Positions 6,745 through 16,200 of a DNA stretch of 64,000 bases are shown one piece after another (position 1 is the first letter of the stretch; every line of letters begins with the position of its first letter). The notes beneath the pieces were generated by a model. It was not told where the DNA came from. It was given only the letters and a program-made list of their open reading frames with translations, and made no database searches. Origin of the DNA: Paenibacillus sp. FSL R10-2734 (GTDB lineage: Bacteria; Bacillota; Bacilli; Paenibacillales; Paenibacillaceae); contig NZ_CP150170.1 of the NCBI RefSeq assembly GCF_037963865.1, forward strand, positions 1-64,000, in the 5' to 3' direction. Made by a program: the position numbers and the translations under genes.

Positions 6745-9078
6745 ATGCCACAATTCGTAGTAAAACCAGACAATCGCCAACTGGCTTTTGATGAAAAGCG
6801 CCTTTCCGTCTACGCCGACCGTATCCTGGAGGGTCTTGATCAACTAAATAAAGAAACATTGCTGCGGGGAGTAATTTCCAAACTGCGCCGTGACTCCGTA
6901 AGCGGAGAAGAAATCAGCAACGCCTTCACTATGAGTGCTCTTGAGCTTGTAACGAAAGAAGAGCCTACTTGGAAGTTTGCAGCTGCCCGTGCCCTTCTGA
7001 CTACCCTTTATAAAAAAGCAGCCGTTCATCGCCGCTATAAAGCTTATCCAGAAGAGCCTTACGGTGAGCTGTACCCACTAATTACAGATCTCGTAAAAAA
7101 AGGAATCTACCGTGAAGAGCTTCTGTCTCACTACACTAAGGAACAAATCATCGAGCTAGGCGGTTGTATCGATTATACGCGCGACCTTCTATTCGATTAC
7201 ATTGGTCTGCTTACGCTATCCGACCGCTATTTAGCGCATGATTTTGACGGCCGTGTAATGGAGCTTCCACAAGAACGCTACATGATTATTGCCATGTACC
7301 TCATGCATCGTGAGCCAGCTGAGAAACGTCTTGAGCTTGTAAAAGAAGCTTACTGGGCGATGAGCAACATTTACATGACAGCTGCTACCCCTACAATGTC
7401 CAATGCCGGTAAAAAGGTCGCTGGACAGCTATCCAGCTGCTTCATCGATACTGTGGACGATTCCCTAGAGGGCATCTTTGATTCCAATACAGACGTAGCG
7501 CGTCTTAGCAAAATGGGCGGCGGTATCGGCGTCTACCTTGGTAAAGTACGGGCACGCGGTTCGGACATCCGCGGCCACAAGAACACTAGCTCCGGCGTAA
7601 TTCCTTGGATTCGCCAGTTGAATAATACAGCAGTTAGCGTAGATCAGCTTGGTACACGTAAAGGTGCTGTCGCTGTCTACCTTGATGTATTCCATAAAGA
7701 TATTCTCGCTTTCCTCGATCTTAAGCTAAATAATGGTGACGAGCGTATGCGTGCACATGACGTGTTCCACGGTGTAACCCTGCCGGACTTGTTCATGGAA
7801 GCCGTAGAATCACGCAGCCACTGGAACCTGTTCTGTCCTCATGAAGTGAAGAAGGTTATGGGCTGGACGGATGAGAATGGTCGTCCGCTTGGTCTGGAAG
7901 ACTTCTACGATGAAGAGCTTGGTAAAGGCACTTTCCGTGAAAAATATGCTGAAGCTACAGCCAATCTGGAATTGTCCCGTATTACCGTTCCTGCGATCGA
8001 CATCATGAAACGGATTATGAAATCACAGCTTGAAACAGGTACTCCATATATGTTCTACCGTGATACGGTTAACCGGACGAACCCGAACCGTCACCAAGGT
8101 ATGGTCTTCTCTTCCAACCTGTGCACAGAAATTATGCAGAATCAATCCGCTACCGTTATTGAACAGGAAGAATTAGTAACCAAAGATGGCAAGACCCGGA
8201 TTGTTATCTCCAAAATCCCTGGCGATTTCGTAGTTTGCAACCTGAATTCGATTCACTTGGCACGTGCGATTCCAGCTGGTGTGCTGGAAAGACTTGTACC
8301 TATCCAAGTACGTATGCTGGACAACGTAATCGACATTAATAATATTGAAGTTCTGCAAGCACAATACACGAACAGCCAATACCGCGCAGTGGGTCTCGGC
8401 ACATTCGGCTTGCATCACCTATTGGCACTCAAGGGCATTCGTTGGGAATCTGATGAAGCCGTAGAATATAACAACCATTTGTATGAACACATCAACTACC
8501 TGTTGGTACGTTCGAGCATGGAGCTTGCCCGTGAAAAAGGCCGTTATCCGAAGTTCGCCGGTTCCGATTGGGAGACAGGTGCATACTTTACTTCACGTGG
8601 CTATGTTAGCGGTGAACAGGAAGGTAAATATGTAACCACTGAACAATGGCGCGAGCTGCAAGAAGAAGTGGCTAAAGACGGTGTCCGTAACGCATGGATG
8701 TTCGCGATTGCACCGAACGGCTCAACATCGATTATTGCCGGCTCCACAGCCAGCATTGATCCTTTGTATGAATTGCTTTCCTATGAAGAGAAAACAACTT
8801 ACAAGATCGCTAACCCAGCACCGGATCTGTCCGACAAGACGATCTGGTACTATAAGACTGCATTTACGATTGACCAAAACTGGTCGATCCGTATGGCTTC
8901 CGCTCGTCAGCGCCACGTCGATCAAGGACAAAGCTTCAACCTGTATGTTCGTCCTGACATCAAGGCTACCGAGTTCCTAGAGCTTCATCTGAACGCCTGG
9001 AAGGGCGGATTGAAATCTACTTATTATGTGCGTAGCCGTGCTTTGACAATAGAAGAGTGTGATTCTTGCGCTAGCTAA
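6745..9078 (+). CDS. nrdA: Class I ribonucleotide reductase, large (alpha) subunit
   Basis: The catalytic subunit of an aerobic ribonucleotide reductase. Residues 1-90 form an ATP-cone-like domain. Catalytic residues are visible: Cys232 in LSSCF, the Asn458/Cys460/Glu462 triad in NLCTEI, the radical-transfer pair Tyr760-Tyr761 and the C-terminal redox pair Cys772/Cys775. The 777-residue length and N-terminal cone resemble NrdA, although motifs such as KMGGGIGVYLGKVR are also seen in NrdE. An RBS, AAGGGATG, precedes the ATG. It follows nrdG by 55 bases with no clear terminator, so readthrough from the B12-controlled promoter is likely. Next comes nrdB, after a 240-base gap holding a dispersed repeat. 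Confidence 0.95.
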   Translation: MPQFVVKPDNRQLAFDEKRLSVYADRILEGLDQLNKETLLRGVISKLRRDSVSGEEISNAFTMSALELVTKEEPTWKFAAARALLTTLYKKAAVHRRYKAYPEEPYGELYPLITDLVKKGIYREELLSHYTKEQIIELGGCIDYTRDLLFDYIGLLTLSDRYLAHDFDGRVMELPQERYMIIAMYLMHREPAEKRLELVKEAYWAMSNIYMTAATPTMSNAGKKVAGQLSSCFIDTVDDSLEGIFDSNTDVARLSKMGGGIGVYLGKVRARGSDIRGHKNTSSGVIPWIRQLNNTAVSVDQLGTRKGAVAVYLDVFHKDILAFLDLKLNNGDERMRAHDVFHGVTLPDLFMEAVESRSHWNLFCPHEVKKVMGWTDENGRPLGLEDFYDEELGKGTFREKYAEATANLELSRITVPAIDIMKRIMKSQLETGTPYMFYRDTVNRTNPNRHQGMVFSSNLCTEIMQNQSATVIEQEELVTKDGKTRIVISKIPGDFVVCNLNSIHLARAIPAGVLERLVPIQVRMLDNVIDINNIEVLQAQYTNSQYRAVGLGTFGLHHLLALKGIRWESDEAVEYNNHLYEHINYLLVRSSMELAREKGRYPKFAGSDWETGAYFTSRGYVSGEQEGKYVTTEQWRELQEEVAKDGVRNAWMFAIAPNGSTSIIAGSTASIDPLYELLSYEEKTTYKIANPAPDLSDKTIWYYKTAFTIDQNWSIRMASARQRHVDQGQSFNLYVRPDIKATEFLELHLNAWKGGLKSTYYVRSRALTIEECDSCAS

Positions 9079-9118
9079 GAGTCTTACTGCTTTAAAAAAT
9101 TCGGTGATTTAATCGTAA

Positions 9119-9252
9119 CTACGAGGAATGTTTGGGCTTCCGGTCGCTGTTGTCCCCAGATTTCTTGATTTAAGCCGTCATTAACGGTTGAAATCCGGGG
9201 ACAAAGGCGAACGTTTCACTCCTACAGCTCCAAAATTCCACTCCGTTACTTC
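9119..9252 (+). repeat. Dispersed structured repeat, family B, copy 1
   Basis: An imperfect long inverted repeat in the nrdA-nrdB gap. Its core stem pairs TGTCCCCAGATTTC (9151-9164) with GAAATCCGGGGACA (9190-9203) around a small CCGT/ACGG hairpin. A second copy in the same orientation lies at 54588-54734 and differs by compensatory changes. No coding potential is seen. Confidence 0.8.
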
Positions 9253-9318
9253 ATCAACCTAATTTAATTAAAGACCAGATAAGACAAATTACCCGCGCAA
9301 AAAATGGAGGGAAAATAA

Positions 9319-10350
9319 ATGCAACTACAAAAGATTTTTAACACTGAAGCGCCTAACCAATCCACACGCATCATCGACGGTGAATGCTCAGGCATTCTGA
9401 ACTGGAACGATATCCGCATGCCGCATATGTACAAGCTGTACAAGGTGCTACTGCTTAATCACTGGATCGCTGATGAAATCCCAATGTCCAAAGATGCGCA
9501 ACAATTCCCTATGCTAGATGCTGAGGAACAACGCGTATTTAAGATCAACATCTCCCTGCTCGCTGTGCTAGACTCGATGCAGACGATGTTCGTCGGCGAC
9601 GTGAAGCGTTATTTTACCGACTCCTCACTGGAAGCTATTTCTGCCATTATCGGTCAGCAAGAAGTGGTGCATAACCAATCCTATTCTTATGTTCTATCCT
9701 CTATCGTGTCGGATAGTGAACAGAAAGAGATTTTTGAATATTGGAAGAAGGATCCAGTTTTACTGGAGCGCAACCAATTCATCTCCGATATCTATCAAGA
9801 ATTCCGTGATAACCCAACGAAACAAACCTTTTTCCATGCGCTAGTAGCAGATCTCATCTTGGAAGGAATTTTCTTCTACAGCACCTTCGCCTTCTTCTAC
9901 AATCTAGCCCGTGACCAGAAGATGATGGCAACCAGTCAGATGATCTCTTATATTCAACGTGACGAGAATCAGCACTGTTACTTCTTCGCAGAAGTGTTCA
10001 AACAGTTGCTTGTTGACTTCCCTGAGCTGAACACTAAAGAGAACATGGATTACGTATATCGTACAATCGACCGCGCGGTAGAGCTTGAAACCAACTGGGC
10101 TTACTACACCCTCACTAATGTTCGCGGCATTGACCTTAACGAGCTTAGCGACTACATCAAATATACAGCGAACAAACGCCTAACCTTGATGGGTATGGAA
10201 AAAGCCTACCAAGGTGTTGATGTTAACTGCATGCCTTGGATCAAGCCTTTCTCCGACGATGCGCTAAATGCCACTAAAACCGATTTCTTCGAAGCCAAGT
10301 CCCGCAACTATGGTAAAGTTGGCGACGATAACGGATTTGACGATTTGTAA
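9319..10350 (+). CDS. nrdB: Class I ribonucleotide reductase, small (beta) subunit
   Basis: The radical-harbouring subunit that partners NrdA. All expected dimetal ligands are visible: Asp85, Glu115, His118, Glu182, Glu216 and His219. The radical tyrosine is present as Tyr122 in EVVHNQSYSY, so this is a tyrosyl-radical type rather than class Ic. The C-terminus GDDNGFDDL would be the tail that docks on NrdA. Whether it uses iron or manganese cannot be told; no nrdI is adjacent. AAAATGGAGGG precedes the ATG. A terminator follows directly. Confidence 0.95.
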   Translation: MQLQKIFNTEAPNQSTRIIDGECSGILNWNDIRMPHMYKLYKVLLLNHWIADEIPMSKDAQQFPMLDAEEQRVFKINISLLAVLDSMQTMFVGDVKRYFTDSSLEAISAIIGQQEVVHNQSYSYVLSSIVSDSEQKEIFEYWKKDPVLLERNQFISDIYQEFRDNPTKQTFFHALVADLILEGIFFYSTFAFFYNLARDQKMMATSQMISYIQRDENQHCYFFAEVFKQLLVDFPELNTKENMDYVYRTIDRAVELETNWAYYTLTNVRGIDLNELSDYIKYTANKRLTLMGMEKAYQGVDVNCMPWIKPFSDDALNATKTDFFEAKSRNYGKVGDDNGFDDL

Positions 10351-10380
10351 GACTGGACTATAACGATCCATATATATAAA

Positions 10381-10419
10381 AGAGGCCATTCTCTACTTTT
10401 ACAGTGGGAATGGTCTCTT
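10381..10419 (+). terminator. Terminator of the nrd cluster
   Basis: AGAGGCCATTC pairs with GAATGGTCTCT and is followed by TTGTTGTT, 30 bases after the nrdB stop. Confidence 0.8.
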
Positions 10420-10439
10420 TGTTGTTACCCATATAATAA

Positions 10440-10487
10440 AGAAGCGTCCCTTTAACCTTGGATTCAGGATTAAAAGAGACGCTTATA
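10440..10487 (-). terminator. Terminator of ssuE
   Basis: AAGCGTC and CTTT pair with AAAG and GACGCTT around a loop of about 18 bases; on the minus strand TTCTTTATT follows. Confidence 0.65.
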
Positions 10488-10537
10488 TGTTTGGTATGAA
10501 ACCTCCGAAACGTATGCTTACTGCCCTAGGTTTAGTA

Positions 10538-11086
10538 TTATGCCTTGCGCTCTACTCGATGTGTAGTTTCTTCTGCAAGCTCAACTAATGCATCATTTAG
10601 ACGCAGCTTCAGCTCCTCAGCAAGCTCAACCACTCCGTGATCATTACGAACCACCTGAGAATCCACAGCATAAACACCACCAAGAATGTAGCGTGCGCCG
10701 AGTACGGACAACACGGGTTTCAAGGCATAGTCAATCGTGAGCAGATGTGCAAGACTGCCGCCCATGAAGAGCGGGAGTACGATTTTGCCGGCTAATCCCT
10801 TTTGTGGAACCAGATCCAAAAAGGTCTTCAAAACGCCTGTATAAGAGGCTTTATAAACTGGGCTAACCACGATTACCGCATCCGCTTCCGCCACAAGGCC
10901 ATTGGCTTTGACGATAGAATCGCTCTCAAACTTGGTATGAATCAAATCTTCCGCTGGTAGCTCCGCTACGTTAATACGCTCAACCTCAAAGCCCTGATCG
11001 GTTAAGCTTGCCTCCGCATACTCTATAACTGCATTGATACGCGATACCAGGGAAGGCGTTCCGTTAATCACAACAATTTTAGCCAC
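10538..11086 (-). CDS. ssuE: NADPH-dependent FMN reductase, SsuE type
   Basis: SsuE supplies reduced FMN to flavin-dependent monooxygenases that release sulfite from alkanesulfonates. The protein follows the family from end to end: INGTPSLVSRINAVIEYAE at the N-terminus for phosphate binding, then AVIVVSPVYKASYTGVLKTFLDLVP. LPLFMGGSLAHLLTIDYALKPVLSVLGA and GVYAVDSQV come next. Length is 182 residues. The monooxygenase genes normally adjacent (ssuD, ssuABC) are absent, so partners must be encoded elsewhere. A GAGGTGGAGAAG site precedes the ATG. The sulfate importer at 53.6-57 kb is the only other sulfur locus here. Confidence 0.88.
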   Translation of the reverse strand: MAKIVVINGTPSLVSRINAVIEYAEASLTDQGFEVERINVAELPAEDLIHTKFESDSIVKANGLVAEADAVIVVSPVYKASYTGVLKTFLDLVPQKGLAGKIVLPLFMGGSLAHLLTIDYALKPVLSVLGARYILGGVYAVDSQVVRNDHGVVELAEELKLRLNDALVELAEETTHRVERKA

Positions 11087-11204
11087 TTCTCCACCTCTTC
11101 CATCCCACTTAGCAGCTCACACTGCTATATTTATCCCGACAAAATTACTTTAAATTAATATTAATCCTATCGCAAAATAGATATTATTGTCAAACCATAA
11201 ACGC

Positions 11205-11233
11205 TTGCGCTCATCCCACTCTTGCGCTATACT
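11205..11233 (+). promoter_or_regulatory. Promoter of the serS T-box transcript
   Basis: TTGCGC (11205-11210) and TATACT (11228-11233) are spaced by 17 bases, placing the transcript start near 11240 at the beginning of the T-box leader. Confidence 0.6.
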
Positions 11234-11239
11234 AAGCAA

Positions 11240-11456
11240 CAACATTAAATCCAAGAATCAGGCCAATGATCGGCATCCAACCGTGAGGCGTCTGCGACCG
11301 GAGCCTATAATGACTCCCTAAGTTCACCGGGTTTCGCCCGTTACCGCGAAGACCAAAGAGGATCGAATTCTTCCCTGAAGTTAATACGGAGATTCGGTCA
11401 ACCTGGGTGGCACCGCGAGCTGACGCTCCTCGTCCCATGGATGAGGGCGTTTTTTG
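11240..11456 (+). ncRNA. T-box riboswitch leader of serS
   Basis: The T-box sequence TGGGTGGCACCGCG lies at 11404-11417. Its bulge TGGC pairs with an uncharged tRNA end GCCA, which fits the G73 discriminator of tRNA-Ser. A terminator follows at 11422-11456, built from ACGCTCCTCGTCC and GGATGAGGGCGT plus six T. The specifier codon was not assigned with confidence; a TCC is present in the stem I region. Confidence 0.9.
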
Positions 11457-11465
11457 CGTTTTTTC

Positions 11466-11567
11466 AAGCATAAATACCTTCGGCGTCCTTATAAGGACGG
11501 TAAGTGTTTATGCGAGAAATATAAGGATAAAGTGAAGTGTGAAACTTATACTTTCTTATCTTTTAAA
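11466..11567 (+). repeat. Dispersed structured repeat, family A, copy 1
   Basis: It consists of a hairpin (GCATAAA pairing with TTTATGC around GTCCTTATAAGGAC) followed by GCGAGAAATATAAGGATAA and the tail GTGTGAAACTTATACTTTC. It ends about ten bases before the serS RBS and lies downstream of the T-box terminator. Other copies are at 33358, 57073 and (tail only) 35355. Confidence 0.85.
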
Positions 11568-11585
11568 CAAAAAGGAGCGAACGGT

Positions 11586-12872
11586 ATGTTGGAGATGAAC
11601 TGGATCAAGGATAATCAAGAGCTTATAAGAAACACAGCAACTTGGAAAAGAGTCGACTTCCCACTGGATGAATTGTTGGAATGGGATGAGAAGCGCCGAG
11701 TACTTCGACAAGAAACGGAACAAATGAGAGCCGAGCGAAATGGGCTAACCAAAGAGGTTGAACAATTACTACGGCTTGGTGACCGCCCTGCGGGAGAGAT
11801 CGTCAAGGCGCAGGTACGAGAGCTCAATAATCGCCTGAACCTGCTGGAAGCAGATCTAAACGAGGCTGAACGCCACTGTAGAGAGCTTATACTGCTCGCA
11901 CCGAACCCAGTGTCGAAAGATACGCCGATCGGCCACAATGATAATGACAACGTAGAACTGCGGTTGAACGGAGCCGTGCGGGAATTCGACTTTACACCGC
12001 GTGATCATGTAGAGCTAGGCGAACTCCACGATATCATCGATATCCCCCGTGGCGTCAAAGCAGGCGGTCCTCGCAGTTATGTGCTTAAAGGAGCCGGCCT
12101 GATGTTACATCTGGCAGTACAGAGGCTGGCCCTTGATGTACTCACTGCACGCGGATTCACGGTGATGGATGTTCCGGTGATTGTCCGTCCGGAAGCGCTG
12201 GAACGCACTGGCTTCTTCCCCGGCGGGATGGATCAGACCTATGAGTTAAGCGGAGATAATCGCTGGCTGGTAGGCACATCAGAGGTTTCGCTGGTTTCGC
12301 TTTACAGCGACGAGATTGTGGAGTTAGACACACCCATGCGACTAGCTGGAATGTCGACCTGCTTCCGCCGTGAAGTTGGATCAGCGGGGCGAGATGTGCG
12401 CGGGCTGTACCGTGTTCATCAGTTCTCGAAGATCGAACAAGTCGTCTTATGTCGGAACGACGAAGGGGTTTCTGAGGATATGCTTCAGGAAATCCTCGCG
12501 AATGCCGAGCATATTCTTCAGCTATTAGAGCTCCCCTATCGGATCATGGCTGTTTGCACAGGGGATATGTCCTTGAAGACACATAAACAGTATGACATTG
12601 AGACTTGGATGCCAAGCAGAGACGCATACGGAGAGACCCACTCGGCTTCCAATCTGCTCGATTTCCAAGCTCGTCGTTCGGGCATCCGTTACCGGGATGC
12701 GGACGGTCGCTTGCAATACTGCCATACCTTAAATAACACCGCAGTTGCTACGCCAAGAATTTTAATCCCGCTGCTAGAAAATCACCAGCAAGAGGATGGC
12801 TCTATCTATATTCCACACGCGCTGCGCAAATATATGAACGGACTCGAGCGACTGGAACTCCCGCATCTATAG
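11586..12872 (+). CDS. serS: Seryl-tRNA synthetase, Thermus-like type
   Basis: This class II synthetase charges tRNA-Ser. The N-terminal 110 residues form the long coiled-coil arm that holds the tRNA variable arm. Motif 2 is visible as CFRREVGSAGRDVRGLYRVHQF near residue 260, and motif 3 as NNTAVATPRILIPLLENHQ near residue 383. Motif 3 resembles Thermus SerRS (NNTALATPR) rather than the common NGSGLAVGR form of Bacillus, so this may be a second or replaced serS. The ATG at 11586 is chosen over upstream in-frame codons because AAAGGAG lies eight bases before it and the upstream sequence is repeat A. A terminator follows the gene. Confidence 0.93.
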   Translation: MLEMNWIKDNQELIRNTATWKRVDFPLDELLEWDEKRRVLRQETEQMRAERNGLTKEVEQLLRLGDRPAGEIVKAQVRELNNRLNLLEADLNEAERHCRELILLAPNPVSKDTPIGHNDNDNVELRLNGAVREFDFTPRDHVELGELHDIIDIPRGVKAGGPRSYVLKGAGLMLHLAVQRLALDVLTARGFTVMDVPVIVRPEALERTGFFPGGMDQTYELSGDNRWLVGTSEVSLVSLYSDEIVELDTPMRLAGMSTCFRREVGSAGRDVRGLYRVHQFSKIEQVVLCRNDEGVSEDMLQEILANAEHILQLLELPYRIMAVCTGDMSLKTHKQYDIETWMPSRDAYGETHSASNLLDFQARRSGIRYRDADGRLQYCHTLNNTAVATPRILIPLLENHQQEDGSIYIPHALRKYMNGLERLELPHL

Positions 12873-12905
12873 TTATGTTTTACCCCATAGATAATTAATC
12901 CAATA

Positions 12906-12950
12906 ATGCCCTTCCACTTCTCACTAAGAAGCCGGATGGGCTTTATTTTT
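12906..12950 (+). terminator. Terminator of serS
   Basis: GCCCTTCC pairs with GGATGGGC (one mismatch pair region), followed by TTTATTTTT. Confidence 0.8.
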
Positions 12951-13285
12951 GTCCGGAAACGTTATAGCTGGGTTGATTGCTCATTCTCTATGAATACAAA
13001 TGTGTAAAATTTAACATAACTCTAGAATAGATTTATTGTAATTCATTAAAAACTCGTCATTATATATAACATGCAATTTACATTTATATTATCTCTTGTT
13101 TAAAAAGCACTAAATTTTTAATCATTTTTGTACTTATGCACTGTCTTTATGCGGAAACTATAGCTTCTTAATTTAATTTATATTAATTTAATATAAATTC
13201 ATGTAAGACAACCTTTCATTTTACATTTGAATGCTAACATTTAGTAGGTTGTTAATAAAGATTTGAGGGGAGAATACTTATCCAA
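12951..13285. other. AT-rich gap before the surface nuclease
   Basis: No gene, RNA or repeat was recognised. The stretch is very AT-rich, which suits a promoter region for the large downstream gene, but several -10-like hexamers occur and none could be singled out. GAGGGGAG stands 13 bases before the ATG, slightly farther than usual. Confidence 0.5.
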
Positions 13286-16200
13286 ATGATTATTTCTTCA
13301 AGAGTAAGGAAATGGTTTGCTACTGGACTGGCCATGTTAATGGGTGTCGGCAGTGTGCTGCCAGCTGTTCAGACTGCCGAGGCAGCACCGGATAATAGCA
13401 ATATTGTTATCTCGCAAGTTTATGGTGGTGGTGGAAACAACGGAGCAGAGTTTAAGAATGATTTTATTGAATTATATAATCCTACCAATAAACCTGTAGT
13501 CTTGACTGGCTGGAAAGTTCGGTATGCTTCCGCGACTGGAACCTTTAGTGGCGGAACAGAATTAACAGGAACCATCCCGGCAAATGGATACTTCCTTGTC
13601 CAAGAGGCTGCAGGAACAGGAGAGGCTACTGCACTACCTACTCCTGATGCTGTGGGTACCCTAACTATGGGTGGGACAAACGGTAAAGTCGACTTAGTTG
13701 ACCCTTCAAATTCTACGATTGATTTAGTCGGTTACGGTACAGCCGCGGGGGAGGGAACTTCAACCCCTGTTCTAACCAACACGACAGCCGCTATTCGTAA
13801 AGCTGCAGCTGGTGCTCCAACAGATAGCCGCGGTCTAGATACGGATAACAACGCTGCGGATTTTGTTGTTCAAGCAGCAAGTCCGCGCAATAGCAGCTAT
13901 GGTAAAGCGCCCGAAACGGCTAGTTCCATTGTAGCTTCCCCAGCCGCTAATGCCTGGCCAGTGGGCACAGAAATTTCTTTGAGTTCTCCAACGGTTGGAG
14001 CATCCGTCTATGCAGCTGTCTATGGATCAGCTGGTTCAACTAATTTCCAACCGTACACAGGGCCTATTACCTTAACTGAAGAAACTACGATTAAAGCGTA
14101 CGCTTCCGAACCGAATATGCCAGACAGCGCTGTAACGACTTTTGATTACAAGATTCTGACCAAAACAGATGTCGCAACAGCACGTCTTACTGCTAAAGGG
14201 CAGAATATTTCAACAGAAGGTATCGTAACTCACATTAACGCTGCGAAAATGTATATTCAGGATGAATCCGGCGGCGGGATCGTACTTTATGGATTCCCAG
14301 AGTTCGCAAACGTTGGAGATCGTGTTGAAGTTAGTGGCGTTATGGATATCTTCAGCAACCTGCAAGAAATCAAATTCCAAAATGGACTTCAATACGATGT
14401 AGTTGCCCCAGGTACTGGAGTACCTGCACCAAAATTGATTACAGCCGAAGACTTATCTCCAGCGAATGGTGAGAGTCACGAAGCTCAGTTAGTAACCCTG
14501 AACAATGTCACCGTAGTCAACGTGAATGGAAACACGGTGACAGCAAGTCAAGGTGACAAGCAATTCACTATCTTCTCAACCCTGCCTAGATTAGTAAAAG
14601 ATAAAACCTTTGACAGCATTACTGGGGTTATTGAGCAATATAACAACGTTTATCAATTCATCCCCCTTAATGATAATTCTTTGGTGGAAGAAACCTTTTC
14701 CGTTATGGCGAGCCCTGGCGCAGGTCGCATCATTATAGGAAGTTCTGTGACCCTATCCAGCCCTACCCTTGGAGCACAGATTTACTACACGACCGATGGA
14801 ACAGAACCAACAACAGCAAGCAAGCTGTATTCAGATCCGATTACAGTTAGTAAAGATCTTACCATCAACGCAATTGTCGTAGCAGGTGGCAAGACAAGTA
14901 AGGTATATACCTTTGCATATAAAGCTTCTGAGCTCCCTCGAATACATGATATTCAAGGAGAATCTCATACTTCTGAGTATGCAGGTCAAAATGTTTCTGA
15001 TGTAGAAGGCATCGTTACCCAATACGGATATACTTTCGCAACTGGCGCTTATAGAGGTTTCTTTATGCAGGACCCTCAGCCGGACAATAATGCGAATACA
15101 TCGGAAGGTATTTTCGTTTATAGCACAAATGCATCCCTTAAACCTAAAGTTGGAGATGTAGTTCGCGTTAGTGGAGCTGTTTCCGAGTATAACGAAGGAA
15201 ATGCGAGCAATCTAACCTCCACTCAAATTACTATGACTTCATTAACAGTAGACTCCTCTTCTAGTTATACATTGCCGGAGCCTGTCTTACTTGGTAAAGG
15301 TGGAAGAGCTATTCCTTCTTCAATTATCGATAACGACAACATGGCTAATTTTGAGCCTAATGAAGATGCAATTGATCTCTATGAATCGTTAGAGGGTATG
15401 CTTGTTAAGCTCTCTACCCCTACGATTATCAGTCCTTACTGGACAAGTGGCAGCGGAAATTCCATGCTCTATAACATCCCTACAAGAGTAGAGAACGACA
15501 CACCTGATGTCATCACACCAGCTGGTGGACTAGTTCTTAAAGAATACAACCAATTCAACCCTCAGCGTCTCATCATTGCTTATGGAAATCCGGGTCAAGA
15601 AGTCATCACCGGAGATAAGTTCGCTGGAGATGTTACAGGGGTCATCGGATACAACAATGGTAACTTCAAAGTCATTCCGGAGAACGGTAAGCTACCTGCC
15701 ATTACTCCAAGTACCTTTAAGCAAGAAACAACTACTCTTGAAGTCAATGAGAGTAAGCTGTTGATCGCATCGTATAACATTGAGAACTTCTATCCAGGTG
15801 TCGGAGCAACAAAAATCCAGAAACTAGCCGACTCCATCACAAACAATATGAAAAAACCTGACATTATCGGCGTTGTCGAAATGCAGGACAGCAATGGTGA
15901 AACCAATAATGGAATCACTGAAGCAAGTGCAACCGAACTGATTAAAGCTATCGAAACCGCTGGCGGTCCTGTATATAAATACACAGATATCGCTCCAGAG
16001 AACAATATGGATGGCGGAGCTCCAGGCGGAAACATTCGCGTAGGATTTCTGTACAATCCAGCAAGAGTACAGCTTGCGGACAGTGTAAATGGGCAAAAAG
16101 GTACAGCAACACAATCCGTTGGCTACAATGCCGCGACAAATCAATTAACTAATAATCCTGGACGAATTGATCCAACAAACTCCGTATTTGCAAGTTCACG

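Noticed and set aside
11232..11471. Minus-strand 79-residue open frame
   Set aside because: It is the complement of the T-box leader.
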